A stretch of 64,000 nt of DNA from Chryseobacterium endalhagicum (GTDB taxonomy: Bacteria > Bacteroidota > Bacteroidia > Flavobacteriales > Weeksellaceae): positions 930,001 through 994,000 of the forward strand of contig NZ_JAELVM010000002.1 in the NCBI RefSeq assembly GCF_016745235.1, read 5' to 3'. A program made the position numbers and the translations under genes. The notes below the pieces were generated by a model. The model made no database searches. It was given only the letters and a program-made list of their open reading frames with translations, and was not told the DNA's origin. How positions within the stretch are numbered: position 1 is the stretch's first letter; every line of letters begins with the position of its first letter. This document shows positions 22,937 through 30,803 of this stretch, piece by piece.

Positions 22937-24101
22937 CTGTGGATGCGATTTTAAATTTAATAGATACTATTTTTCCTTTACTGTCTTTTTTCATTTCAAT
23001 GACGGTAAGGTTTTTCAGAGAGGTCGTAGGGGTGGTTACCAACGTAATATATTTTTGCTTGTCAAGCCTTTCAATACCATAGGTTTTATTGTCGTACACC
23101 TGATAAATGATCGCGCTGTTGCTGATCAGGTTCTCCAGTTGATTCCTTTTCTGTTTGATCAGGGCCAGCTGTTCTTCCGGGTTGCCGCCTTTTACGTCTT
23201 TCGTTGAGAAATAATAGGCTGCCATCTTATAATCGTCCGGTTTCAGCTCGATCATTTCCTCGTCCGGGGCATTTTCCAGATTTCTGTTGACTTCCAGATA
23301 CTCATAGAAAGGCGCACTGATCTGCATTTTTATGTTTTTGTCCTTGGTAGAGTAGTAAAAGCACTGGCCCGGTTTTATTTTAAACAAAAGCGGGGATTCA
23401 TTTTCTTTAATCACTCTTATCTCAAGGGTATTGATCACGGAAACGCCGCGGTCTTTATCCGTAAAGCAGTATTTATAAGTTTTGGAAAAAATTTCATCCT
23501 TAAAACCCAGAACTCCGGTAATGGCAATTAAAATAGAGGTAACAATGGCCCAGGCATTCTTTTTGAAGAAATTTTTTCTTACTGGTGCCGGTTGTATTTC
23601 TATTGGAGTTGGGATTGTTGGTTTTTGCGTATTATATTGATTATCAGTATTTGATTTTTGTAAATCAGTGTTTTCATGAGGCTGATATTCAATTTTTTTA
23701 GCCGGAATTTCAGTTTTTGGAAGTTCCGGTGCCGAAGACACTGTTTTTTCAAGTTCCTGGATTTCTTCTTCCTCAATTTCTTCATTTTCAACGAGTAATT
23801 CTCCCGCAAAAAGATGCTGTTTCTTGAATTCGTACCATGAATCGTATCCCGCATAGATACTCAATATATTGAGCATATCTATTCTCGGTAATTTGGTAAC
23901 GGGTGAAGTTTTGAAATAGGTGTAAAACGACTTTTCACTGATGTTGCCTTTCGCTTTTTTGCGCAGGTCTTCCTGGAAATATATAATATCTATCCCCTTC
24001 CATTTTGAAATATCATCATGAGAAGGAGTAGATTCTTTTAAATATTCGGTCTGAACGTCTTTTTTCAGCTGTTCAAAATGCAATAGATCTAAATCTGTCA
24101 A
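22920..24101 (-). CDS. Single-pass membrane protein with cytoplasmic helical domain
   Basis: A 393-residue protein with no known name. The first 95 residues form a compact domain with the motif SEKSFYTYFKT and KLPRIDMLNILSIYAGYDSW, a pattern seen at the N terminus of other Bacteroidota membrane proteins. An acidic and then proline-rich linker (about 105-170) leads to one transmembrane helix (about 180-200, WAIVTSILIAITGVLGF) and a periplasmic part (about 200-393). This layout looks like a signalling or tethering protein that senses outside and reports inside. It is translationally coupled to the lipoprotein downstream. Confidence 0.65.
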   Translation of the reverse strand: MTDLDLLHFEQLKKDVQTEYLKESTPSHDDISKWKGIDIIYFQEDLRKKAKGNISEKSFYTYFKTSPVTKLPRIDMLNILSIYAGYDSWYEFKKQHLFAGELLVENEEIEEEEIQELEKTVSSAPELPKTEIPAKKIEYQPHENTDLQKSNTDNQYNTQKPTIPTPIEIQPAPVRKNFFKKNAWAIVTSILIAITGVLGFKDEIFSKTYKYCFTDKDRGVSVINTLEIRVIKENESPLLFKIKPGQCFYYSTKDKNIKMQISAPFYEYLEVNRNLENAPDEEMIELKPDDYKMAAYYFSTKDVKGGNPEEQLALIKQKRNQLENLISNSAIIYQVYDNKTYGIERLDKQKYITLVTTPTTSLKNLTVIEMKKDSKGKIVSIKFKIASTDEENK

Positions 24102-24283
24102 TTTTTATAAAATAATTAAATTGTTGATTATCAGCTTTATTTATTTGTAAAACTATTTTACAAATGTATTACAATTATTTTTCATAAACAACTTTTGTAT
24201 CTGGTCTACCTTTGTCTTGTTCAAATAACAGAACAGAAGAAAATTTATAAAAACAATATTAACAAAATTAAATTTAATTTATT

Positions 24284-24625
24284 ATGAAAAAGTCATTATT
24301 CGTAGCTGCTATCGCTGCAATCTCTCTAGTTGCTTGTAAAAAAACTGAAGCTACTTCTACTGAAGGAACAACTGATTCTGCTGCTGCTAACGTAGCTGAT
24401 TCTGCTGCTACAGTTACTGATTCTGCTGCTAAAGTAATCGATTCTGCTGCAACTACTGCTGTAGAAGCTACTAAAGATGCTGCTGCTGCTACAACTGCTG
24501 CTGGTGCTGATGCTGCTAAAGCTACAACTGAAGCTGCTGCTGACGCTGCTAAAGGTGCTGCTGATGCTGCTAAAGGTGCTGCAAAAGATGCTGCTAAAGA
24601 AGTTAAAGACGCTGCTAAGAAATAA
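24284..24625 (+). CDS. Alanine-rich LEA-like small lipoprotein
   Basis: A 113-residue lipoprotein with lipobox SLVACKK (Cys18). The mature part is made almost only of Ala, Asp/Glu, Lys, Thr and Ser in a repeating helical pattern: first DSAA(T/K)V units, then DAAKGAADAAKGAAKDAAKE-type repeats. This resembles late-embryogenesis-abundant (group 3) or YtxH-like sequences, which are disordered or form long amphipathic helices under stress. Codon use is extreme, nearly all GCT for Ala. A terminator follows 26 bp after the stop. A stress-protective envelope role is plausible but unproven. Confidence 0.75.
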   Translation: MKKSLFVAAIAAISLVACKKTEATSTEGTTDSAAANVADSAATVTDSAAKVIDSAATTAVEATKDAAAATTAAGADAAKATTEAAADAAKGAADAAKGAAKDAAKEVKDAAKK

Positions 24626-24651
24626 TTCTAGCAATAGCTTAACAATAAAAG

Positions 24652-24682
24652 AACCGTTTCACCCTGTGAGACGGTTTTTTTA
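24652..24682 (+). terminator. Terminator of the Ala-rich lipoprotein gene
   Basis: An 11-bp stem (24652-24662 with 24666-24676, one T-G pair), loop CCT, followed by a run of T. Confidence 0.88.
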
Positions 24683-24750
24683 TGTCTTTATATTTTGCAG
24701 GCTAGCAGATACATTGAATAAAGAAGTCTACAACCGATTGTTCGGCTTTA

Positions 24751-24786
24751 AAAACTTCCATCTTCCAGCCTCAAACTTCCTGCCCT
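24751..24786. repeat. Half copy of the GAAGCTGGAAG repeat family
   Basis: AAAACTTCCATCTTCCAGCC and the following TCAAACTTCC match the right arm of the elements at 10725-10758 and 29430-29456. It lies directly at the 3' end of the methyltransferase gene. No left arm is seen. Confidence 0.55.
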
Positions 24787-24791
24787 TTATA

Positions 24792-25559
24792 CTATCCTTT
24801 CTTCTGTCTCAGCGATTCATAGCACGTAATAGCCACTGCATTACTTAAATTCAGAGAATCAATACTTCCTGCCATCGGAATCAGAGTGTTTTTTCCCTTT
24901 CCGATCCAGAAATCACTCAATCCCGAATGTTCCGTTCCGAATAATACAGCAGAACGCTGCGTAAAATCTCTTTTGTAAAGATCTTCTGCAGTCTCATCCA
25001 TAAGGGTGGTGTAGATATTGAAATTATATTTTTGCAGAAAATCCAGGGTTTCAGTATTCTCAGCATCATATACTTCCATTCCGAACAGGCAGCCCACGCT
25101 TGATCTGATCACATTAGGATTATAAAAATCAGCTTTTCCGTCCGCAACAATAAGCGCATCAATACCAAAAGCTTCACAGCTTCTCAGAATAGCCCCAAGA
25201 TTACCTGGTTTTTCAACGCCTTCCACAATGATGATCGTAGCGTTTTCTTTGGGAATAAATGCTGACAGCTGCTTTTCCTGGGTTTTATAGACACCTATGA
25301 TGCCTTCCGAACTTCCCCTGTAGGCAATTTTTTCGTATACTTTTTCGCTTACGTAATGAATTTTAGCTTCCGGCAGCTTTCCTTTGAAAATATTTTCACA
25401 AATAAAAAATTCTACAGGTTCAAAATCATAGGCTAAAGCTCTTTCATTTTCCTGCTGGCCTTCTACCACAAAAACTTTTGATTTTTTACGGAACCTGTTA
25501 TCAGCCAGTAGTTTGGTGATGTTTTTTATTTTATCGTTTTGAAAACTTTCTATCAACAT
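24792..25559 (-). CDS. SpoU/TrmH-family RNA 2'-O-methyltransferase
   Basis: A 255-residue SPOUT enzyme that uses S-adenosylmethionine to methylate a ribose 2'-OH in tRNA or rRNA. An N-terminal substrate-binding domain (about 1-90) precedes the SpoU knot with its three motifs: GVEKPGNLGAILRSCEAFG, LFGTEHSGLS and LNLSNAVAITCYESLRQ. The exact RNA target cannot be read from the sequence. The gene ends next to a repeat half-copy and is convergent with the Ala-rich lipoprotein gene; a CPBP protease gene lies 26 bp upstream on the same strand. Confidence 0.92.
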   Translation of the reverse strand: MLIESFQNDKIKNITKLLADNRFRKKSKVFVVEGQQENERALAYDFEPVEFFICENIFKGKLPEAKIHYVSEKVYEKIAYRGSSEGIIGVYKTQEKQLSAFIPKENATIIIVEGVEKPGNLGAILRSCEAFGIDALIVADGKADFYNPNVIRSSVGCLFGMEVYDAENTETLDFLQKYNFNIYTTLMDETAEDLYKRDFTQRSAVLFGTEHSGLSDFWIGKGKNTLIPMAGSIDSLNLSNAVAITCYESLRQKKG

Positions 25560-25585
25560 GCTGCAAAATTATGGAAAATATGTGA

Positions 25586-26371
25586 TTAGGCAGGTTTAGT
25601 TTTAATGAAAAGGATTTTTCCGGTGATCTGAAACGGAATTTTGCCTTCATATTTTTTATAGATAATAATGGCTATAATCAGCAGAATGGATAAAATCTTA
25701 AATGAATTTCCGAACAGATTTCCGGTAACATTTTCCGAGATATTAAAAATTTCCCAATACAGATTCATAAAAAGATGAAGAAATATGGCCGTCCAAAGAT
25801 TAAAATTCATCTCAAAATAAACCCATGAGAAAAATACCGAGCCCAAAAATGTGATGAGAAATATCTCAATAAGCTCAGTTAAACTGCTTCCCTGGTATAA
25901 ATGAACCTGTGCAAAGAGTAATGACCCGAATAAGGCAGAACTGATAAATCCAAGTCCGGTAAATCTGTACAAAACCCCGATGAGGAAGGCTCTGAAAATA
26001 ATTTCTTCAAAAAATGCGGATGAAACGGTATTGATGAACAGGGATTGAAAATCTATTTTGTCTGTCAGATTAAAATTGATGAAATACCCTATAAGCATTG
26101 GAAGCGTACCTATGAAAGCTACGGAAAAACCTTTCAGGACCGACTTATTAATAGAAAAAAGATCAGTAATATTCTTTTTTGGAAATAAAATTTTCAGCGT
26201 AAGGATTAAGGGAATCAAGGTGACGGAATAGGCTGCGACATGGGCAATGGCTTTGCTTCCGGTGAGTCCTTTCACAAAACTCTGAGTGATTTTGAAACCA
26301 TAAAGATCAAGGAAATAGTAAGCGGAAAATCCTAAAATAAAGATAAAAAAGAAGCGGATGGTTTTGTTCAT
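25586..26371 (-). CDS. CPBP-family intramembrane metalloprotease
   Basis: A 261-residue protein with about seven transmembrane helices and the Abi/CPBP motifs. The first is FFEEIIFRAFLIG (Glu122, Glu123, Arg127), then AQVHLYQG, then a third histidine motif (HLFMNLYWE). Homologues include CAAX prenyl-protease-like proteins and bacteriocin self-immunity proteins. The substrate is unknown. It lies 26 bp upstream of the methyltransferase gene and 82 bp downstream of a LytTR regulator, all on the minus strand. The catalytic motif set is complete, so activity is expected. Confidence 0.85.
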   Translation of the reverse strand: MNKTIRFFFIFILGFSAYYFLDLYGFKITQSFVKGLTGSKAIAHVAAYSVTLIPLILTLKILFPKKNITDLFSINKSVLKGFSVAFIGTLPMLIGYFINFNLTDKIDFQSLFINTVSSAFFEEIIFRAFLIGVLYRFTGLGFISSALFGSLLFAQVHLYQGSSLTELIEIFLITFLGSVFFSWVYFEMNFNLWTAIFLHLFMNLYWEIFNISENVTGNLFGNSFKILSILLIIAIIIYKKYEGKIPFQITGKILFIKTKPA

Positions 26372-26453
26372 TGTGATAAATTTTGAACAAAATTGCAGGT
26401 TGATTCCGGCTCTGACAAATTAAAGTGATGAATGACAAAGAAAAAGTGACGGA

Positions 26454-27308
26454 TCACAAATCGGAGGTCTTTAAGTCTTTTAGCTTAGGGATAATTAGTG
26501 AAATAAAGCTTCTGGAAACGGGAATTTCAAAATCAATTTCATGAAGAAACAGCCGGTAGCCCTGTGCATTTCCTTTAAGACTTTTGACCTGATTTAAATT
26601 AACGATATAAGACCGGTGGCATCTTTTGATACCATCCGTCTGAACCTGATTCAAAAGACTGGAAAGGCTGATCCTGATCAGCATTTTTTTCAACGTATCA
26701 TTTTCCATAAAATACACGGAACAGTAATTCTCCATCGACTGTGCACAGATGAAATGGCTCTCATGAATCTGCAGATTTGTAGTATTGGCAGAGATATTCA
26801 AAGTTGTACTGAGCTCATGATCTGTTGGGTGATGATTGGCCAGCTGCTTTGATACCTGATCCGCTGTTTTTTCGTGAATTCTTTTTAAATAAATATACCT
26901 TGACAATACATAGATCGTGGAAATTGGAATTCCCAGCGCCAGACAGTACAGAAACATATAAAGAAAGTTGCTGAAGCTCAGTTTGACATGACTGATAAAC
27001 AAAGTATTGTAAAAATAAGAGAGGATGGAAGCTAAAAAGATAATTCCGATCAATTTCAGTAATTCAAAGCCTATGTTCCAGTCTTTGAAGCGGATGATAC
27101 AAAGGTCGGCAACAAAGAAAGCTCCTCCAAAGATCAGGGAATAGGGGAAAAGCAGTAGAAATTTATACTGATGATGAAAGCTTTCTGTTCCAAAAGGCTG
27201 AAAAACAATCAGGAAAATATAGAATAAGAGGCCTGCAACCATTGACGAAACCAGAATCTCTTTATAAGAATCAGATTTGGGATACGAATAAGCTGCAAAG
27301 GAAAACAT
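26454..27308 (-). CDS. Membrane-anchored LytTR-family regulator
   Basis: A 284-residue regulator with four transmembrane helices in the first half (near 20-40, 48-70, 80-105 and 115-140) and a C-terminal LytTR DNA-binding domain (about 185-282, ending CHRSYIVNLNQVKSLKG ... IPVSRSFISLIIPKLKDL). It lacks a receiver domain, so it is a one-component membrane-bound regulator and not a classic response regulator. Its ligand is unknown. Downstream on the same strand are the CPBP protease and RNA methyltransferase genes; upstream lies a small membrane protein gene, 18 bp away. Confidence 0.87.
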   Translation of the reverse strand: MFSFAAYSYPKSDSYKEILVSSMVAGLLFYIFLIVFQPFGTESFHHQYKFLLLFPYSLIFGGAFFVADLCIIRFKDWNIGFELLKLIGIIFLASILSYFYNTLFISHVKLSFSNFLYMFLYCLALGIPISTIYVLSRYIYLKRIHEKTADQVSKQLANHHPTDHELSTTLNISANTTNLQIHESHFICAQSMENYCSVYFMENDTLKKMLIRISLSSLLNQVQTDGIKRCHRSYIVNLNQVKSLKGNAQGYRLFLHEIDFEIPVSRSFISLIIPKLKDLKTSDL

Positions 27309-27326
27309 ACGGATCGTTTTTAAAAT

Positions 27327-27752
27327 CTAGGTTTCCGGATCAGCCTGAGTTTCAGGCTTAGATTTCAGAAGCATCAGACTTCCTATAAACACAGCTCCAC
27401 AACTCGCCAGCCACAGATAATATCCCGGACCGTAAGAAGTAATAGGCGATTTATGCCCGGCTTCATTCACGGTAATTTCAGTTTCAGTGAAATAATAAAG
27501 GGCTGCGGCTACAGAAAGCAACCCTAAAAAAGCAGCGATCTTCGGCTGTTTTACCAGTAGAAAAATCCAAGAGAAAAGAAGAATAGGATTGGCAATCCAC
27601 GACGTTCCGTCTCCCGAAAGATCGGCCCATCCCAATAAAAAACAGGCTAAACCGTACATTTCACTGCCCTTTTGTGTAAATACTGCGGGCAGAGCCAGAG
27701 AAGTCACAAAAAGAACGATACTGATGAGTAAAATGATACGGCTTTTTTTCAT
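27327..27752 (-). CDS. Small membrane protein, unknown
   Basis: A 141-residue protein with four hydrophobic segments (about 6-25, 50-68, 72-92 and 108-128) and a short polar tail. No known domain is recognised. It sits 4 bp after the stop codon of rmuC and 18 bp before the LytTR gene, all on the minus strand, so a transcript of rmuC, this gene, LytTR and possibly more is likely. Its closeness to a ligand-less membrane regulator makes a sensing partnership possible, but that is a guess. Confidence 0.65.
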   Translation of the reverse strand: MKKSRIILLISIVLFVTSLALPAVFTQKGSEMYGLACFLLGWADLSGDGTSWIANPILLFSWIFLLVKQPKIAAFLGLLSVAAALYYFTETEITVNEAGHKSPITSYGPGYYLWLASCGAVFIGSLMLLKSKPETQADPET

Positions 27753-27756
27753 GATC

Positions 27757-29259
27757 TTAATTTTCTGTTTCTAAAAAATTACTGTTGTCAATAAGGCTTT
27801 GTGGCAGATCTTTTTTGTTTTTAATACCCAGCGATTTCAATTTCTGCGTCTGAATCACCAGATTGTCATTTCCTGTAGAAAGCTGCTTGTAGGCTTCGTT
27901 ATAAACATTTTTAGCCTGATCAAGATTCTTTCCTACTTTTTCCAGATTATCCACAAACCCTACAAACTTATCATACAGTTTGGCTCCGCGATCAGCAATT
28001 TCCATCGAGTTTCTGTTCTGGTATTCCCGTTTCCAAAGGTCTGCGATCAGTTTCAGAGAAGTGATCAGGTTGCTTGGGTTCAGCAGAAGGATTCTTCTTT
28101 CATAGGCGTAATTCCACAGATCCTGATCTGCCTGCATTGCTGCAATATAAGCAGGTTCACTTGGGATAAACATCATCACAAAATCCAGCGACTTTCCGTA
28201 ATCATCATATGCTTTCTGGCTCAATTGTGTAATATGGTTTTTGATAGAACCCAAATGCTGGTTGAGCTTCATCACATAAACATCCTGATCGGTTTCATCC
28301 ACCAGTTCCGTAAAAGCCGTCAGGGATACTTTGGAATCAATGATCACATTTCTTTCATCCGGATATTTTACAACGGCATCGGGACGCATTTTTTTTCCTG
28401 AGAATTCAGAGAACAGGGCTTTATTGTCTTCATCACGAAGTTCGTGTTCAAGGAAATATTCTCTTCCTTTTACCAATCCTGATTTTTCAAGGATGCTTTC
28501 AAGGATCATTTCGCCCCAGTTTCCCTGGGTTTTGCTTTCTCCTTTCAAGGCTCTCGTCAGTTTTTTGGCATCTTCGGAGATCTGCTGATTAAGCTCTGCC
28601 AGCTCTTTTACTTTTTCTGCTAGGGAAAAACGTTCTTTATTTTCTTTTTCGTAGGCTTCATTCACGCGGTTTTTAAGGTCTGTGATCTTTTCCTGGAAAG
28701 GTTCAAGAATCGTTTTTAAATTATTCTGGTTTAAAGTCGTGAACTTTTCAGTTTTTTCTTCAAGGATTTTATTTGCCAGGTTTTCAAACTGCAGTTTTGA
28801 TTCTTCCTGAATTTTGGTAATTTCTTCCTTCTGGGTATCAAGAGACTGCTGAAGTCCGTCATTTTTAGCAGAAAGCTCGGAATTTTTAGCAAAAATATGC
28901 TGCTTTTCCGAAATCAGATTTTCAATTTGGGTGGTCTGTTTTGAATTAAGCTGTTTCTGTTCCAGAAATTGGGAATTCAGTGAACTGTGCTCTGCCGAAA
29001 TTTTAGCATATTCATTTTTCAGATCATTCAGTAAGTCGGTCTGCTGCTGATTCTGTTCTTTTTCTCTTTCAATATTCTGATTCAGTTCCTGAACTTTAAG
29101 ATTAAGATTTTCCAGATCCGAATGGTTTTTAATCTGCAGATTATTCAGTTCATCATAAGAACTTCTCGGAACCATTGATGATTTTAAGGCAAAATATAAA
29201 ATCACGGCGCCCAGAACTCCACCGGCAATAAATCCAATAATTAAATAGGTCATCTCCAT
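27757..29259 (-). CDS. rmuC: RmuC-family DNA recombination protein
   Basis: A 500-residue protein with an N-terminal membrane anchor (about 4-25), a long glutamine- and glutamate-rich coiled coil (about 35-225), and the RmuC nuclease-like domain (about 235-440). The domain has the signature ESKTQGNWGEMILESILEKSGL, then KKMRPDAVVKYPDERNVIIDSKVSL. RmuC limits inversions at short inverted repeats in E. coli. That is of interest here because this genome carries many inverted-repeat elements. Length is typical. Confidence 0.92.
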   Translation of the reverse strand: MEMTYLIIGFIAGGVLGAVILYFALKSSMVPRSSYDELNNLQIKNHSDLENLNLKVQELNQNIEREKEQNQQQTDLLNDLKNEYAKISAEHSSLNSQFLEQKQLNSKQTTQIENLISEKQHIFAKNSELSAKNDGLQQSLDTQKEEITKIQEESKLQFENLANKILEEKTEKFTTLNQNNLKTILEPFQEKITDLKNRVNEAYEKENKERFSLAEKVKELAELNQQISEDAKKLTRALKGESKTQGNWGEMILESILEKSGLVKGREYFLEHELRDEDNKALFSEFSGKKMRPDAVVKYPDERNVIIDSKVSLTAFTELVDETDQDVYVMKLNQHLGSIKNHITQLSQKAYDDYGKSLDFVMMFIPSEPAYIAAMQADQDLWNYAYERRILLLNPSNLITSLKLIADLWKREYQNRNSMEIADRGAKLYDKFVGFVDNLEKVGKNLDQAKNVYNEAYKQLSTGNDNLVIQTQKLKSLGIKNKKDLPQSLIDNSNFLETEN

Positions 29260-29307
29260 GTTTCAAAATTACAAAAGAAAAATTAATTTATGTTTGAAAA
29301 TAATGGT

Positions 29308-29456
29308 CTGAAGCTGGAAGAGGAAAGCTGGAAGTTACTATTGAACTTAATTTTAATATACCCGAAAAAATTAAAACGAAAAGATAAAAAAAACTAATAA
29401 GATTGCAGGAGAGTTGCACGCCGCCGTCCAGTAACTTCCATCCTCCAAACTTCCAT
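29308..29456. repeat. MITE-like inverted-repeat element of the GAAGCTGGAAG family
   Basis: Left arm 29308-29339 (CTGAAGCTGGAAGAGG then AAAGCTGGAAGTTACT) and right arm 29430-29456 (AGTAACTTCCATCC...). The inner 11 bp, TGGAAGTTACT and AGTAACTTCCA, are perfectly complementary. It fills the gap between rmuC and the DUF5995 gene, and its end touches the stop codon of the latter. Confidence 0.65.
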
Positions 29457-29459
29457 CCT

Positions 29460-30215
29460 TTAACCTCCCTTCGTTCCTGATAAAATTTCTATATTCTTCA
29501 CGATATCATTGCTCTCACATTTTTTCAGTTCCTTAGTCAGGGCTGGGGCCAGTATTTTCGGGTTTAAGATCTGTGATGCCACTTTAGCCGCTGCGTAATC
29601 TACAATATGAATTACAGATTCTCTCAGGAAATTAGGGGTGTTGGAGGCAATGACAGCCGTAGCCCAGGAAGTTTCCCGTGCTTTGGAAATGGCAAAATCC
29701 AGGACGGCATTATCTTTCCCGTTGGAAATCTTATCGATGAGATCTACCGGATAGCAGATCTTGTTCAGAGAATCCTGAACCTGCTGATTGATGGAGGCAA
29801 TGACATTGTTGATATTCTCAAAATCCTTTTTAAGCGGATTGATTTTCCGGTAAGGCATTATGCTGGCCGCTGAAATTCCCAGATCCAGATTGATATGGGC
29901 GTTCATTCCTAAAAAAATATGCTGTAAGATCAGAAGGTTTTTATTTTTGGCTGCTTCAAATGCGATGTACCACGACTGGGTGCATTTTTTTCCTTTGATG
30001 TAGTTTTCCCATGCTTGAAGATAGCGTTGGGCAAAAGCAATATCGAGCAGGATCATCCGTGGATTGTCTTCAAATTTTTTCTGTTGAATCCCTTTCAATA
30101 CCTGTGCCGTCATAATGCGGTACGTGCAGGCAAAATATCCGGCCGGGCTTTGGTTTTCTTTGCACCGGATGATGATCTCATCCAGTTTTTTCAGGACTTC
30201 TTCTATGGTTTTCAT
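29460..30215 (-). CDS. DUF5995 family protein
   Basis: A 251-residue soluble helical protein. The family signature is clear: RMILLDIAFAQRYLQAWENY and, near 95-120, LILQHIFLGMNAHINLDLGI, with several conserved histidines (QH, NAH) that could bind metal. Function is unknown in the family. The gene is monocistronic, and a MITE-like repeat abuts its stop codon. No signal peptide is present, so it acts in the cytoplasm. Confidence 0.82.
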   Translation of the reverse strand: MKTIEEVLKKLDEIIIRCKENQSPAGYFACTYRIMTAQVLKGIQQKKFEDNPRMILLDIAFAQRYLQAWENYIKGKKCTQSWYIAFEAAKNKNLLILQHIFLGMNAHINLDLGISAASIMPYRKINPLKKDFENINNVIASINQQVQDSLNKICYPVDLIDKISNGKDNAVLDFAISKARETSWATAVIASNTPNFLRESVIHIVDYAAAKVASQILNPKILAPALTKELKKCESNDIVKNIEILSGTKGG

Positions 30216-30300
30216 GATGTTTTTAGTTTCCTTAAATATAATAAAAACCTTTGATCAGTGGTGTATTGCTTTGGAAACGAATAGAGTGATCTTTTTAATA

Positions 30301-30329
30301 ATGAAAAAGTGAGCCCGAAAGCTCACTTT
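30301..30329 (-). terminator. Terminator of the GG-leader peptide gene
   Basis: A 9-bp stem (30306-30314 with 30321-30329), loop CCGAAA. On the minus strand a T-rich tail follows, 17 bp past the stop codon. Confidence 0.8.
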
Positions 30330-30345
30330 ATTTTTGTGGATTAAA

Positions 30346-30576
30346 TTATGGATTGATGATAATTGGGTCTGGAAAAGGCTCAAGGACCAATGGTTTGCAC
30401 ATTGCGGCCGGTTCGCATCTGTCCCCCATGCATACAAAATTAGTCATCGTAGTGGTGCCGTCAGGACATCTGATTAAGGCTTCACCCGGGCATCCTCCGG
30501 GGCATGGTGCAGGATATAAACGTCCACCGCCGAATACATCTTTCAGCTCTGTTCTTGATAGCTTTGTTTTTTTCAT
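30346..30576 (-). CDS. GG-leader (bacteriocin-like) cysteine-rich small peptide
   Basis: A 76-residue precursor. The N terminus MKKTKLSRTELKDVFGGG is a double-glycine leader of the type found in many Chryseobacterium bacteriocin-like peptides, normally cut and exported by a peptidase-containing ABC transporter (PCAT). The remaining core of about 58 residues has six cysteines (APCPGGCPGEALIRCPDGT, NFVCMGDRCEPAAMC) and a proline-rich tail ending in the hydrophobic IIINP. No transporter, modifying enzyme or immunity gene lies beside it, so it is an orphan. Antimicrobial activity is not shown; a signalling or structural peptide is possible. Confidence 0.8.
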   Translation of the reverse strand: MKKTKLSRTELKDVFGGGRLYPAPCPGGCPGEALIRCPDGTTTMTNFVCMGDRCEPAAMCKPLVLEPFPDPIIINP

Positions 30577-30638
30577 GAAATTAAGTTTTAATGGTTTTAA
30601 TTTGTATAATATTGAAAATGAACCCCTAAGATAATAAA

Positions 30639-30674
30639 AAATAAATCACTACGCGGTTACATAGTGATTTATTT
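30639..30674. terminator. Long stem-loop at the edge of the restriction-modification region
   Basis: A 13-bp perfect stem (30639-30651 with 30662-30674), loop CGCGGTTACA. No clear T run follows on either side beyond the AT-rich stem. It lies between the GG-leader peptide and the nuclease gene. A TATC tetranucleotide repeat (four units, about 30701-30717) is close by. Confidence 0.5.
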
Positions 30675-30803
30675 AAGTTGTATTGAATATTTATCAGTTT
30701 CTATCTATCTATCTATCAGATAACCTTCTTTTCATTTTTTGGATTTTCTTATGCAATGTTTGTAAAATCTGAGAAAGTCTCTGGTGAATATTGTCAGGCT
30801 ACT

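Noticed and set aside
24326..24848. Ser-rich minus-strand frame and Leu-rich plus-strand frame around the Ala-rich gene
   Set aside because: Both are shadows of the GCT repeat read in other frames; the lipobox and terminator support only the Ala-rich frame.
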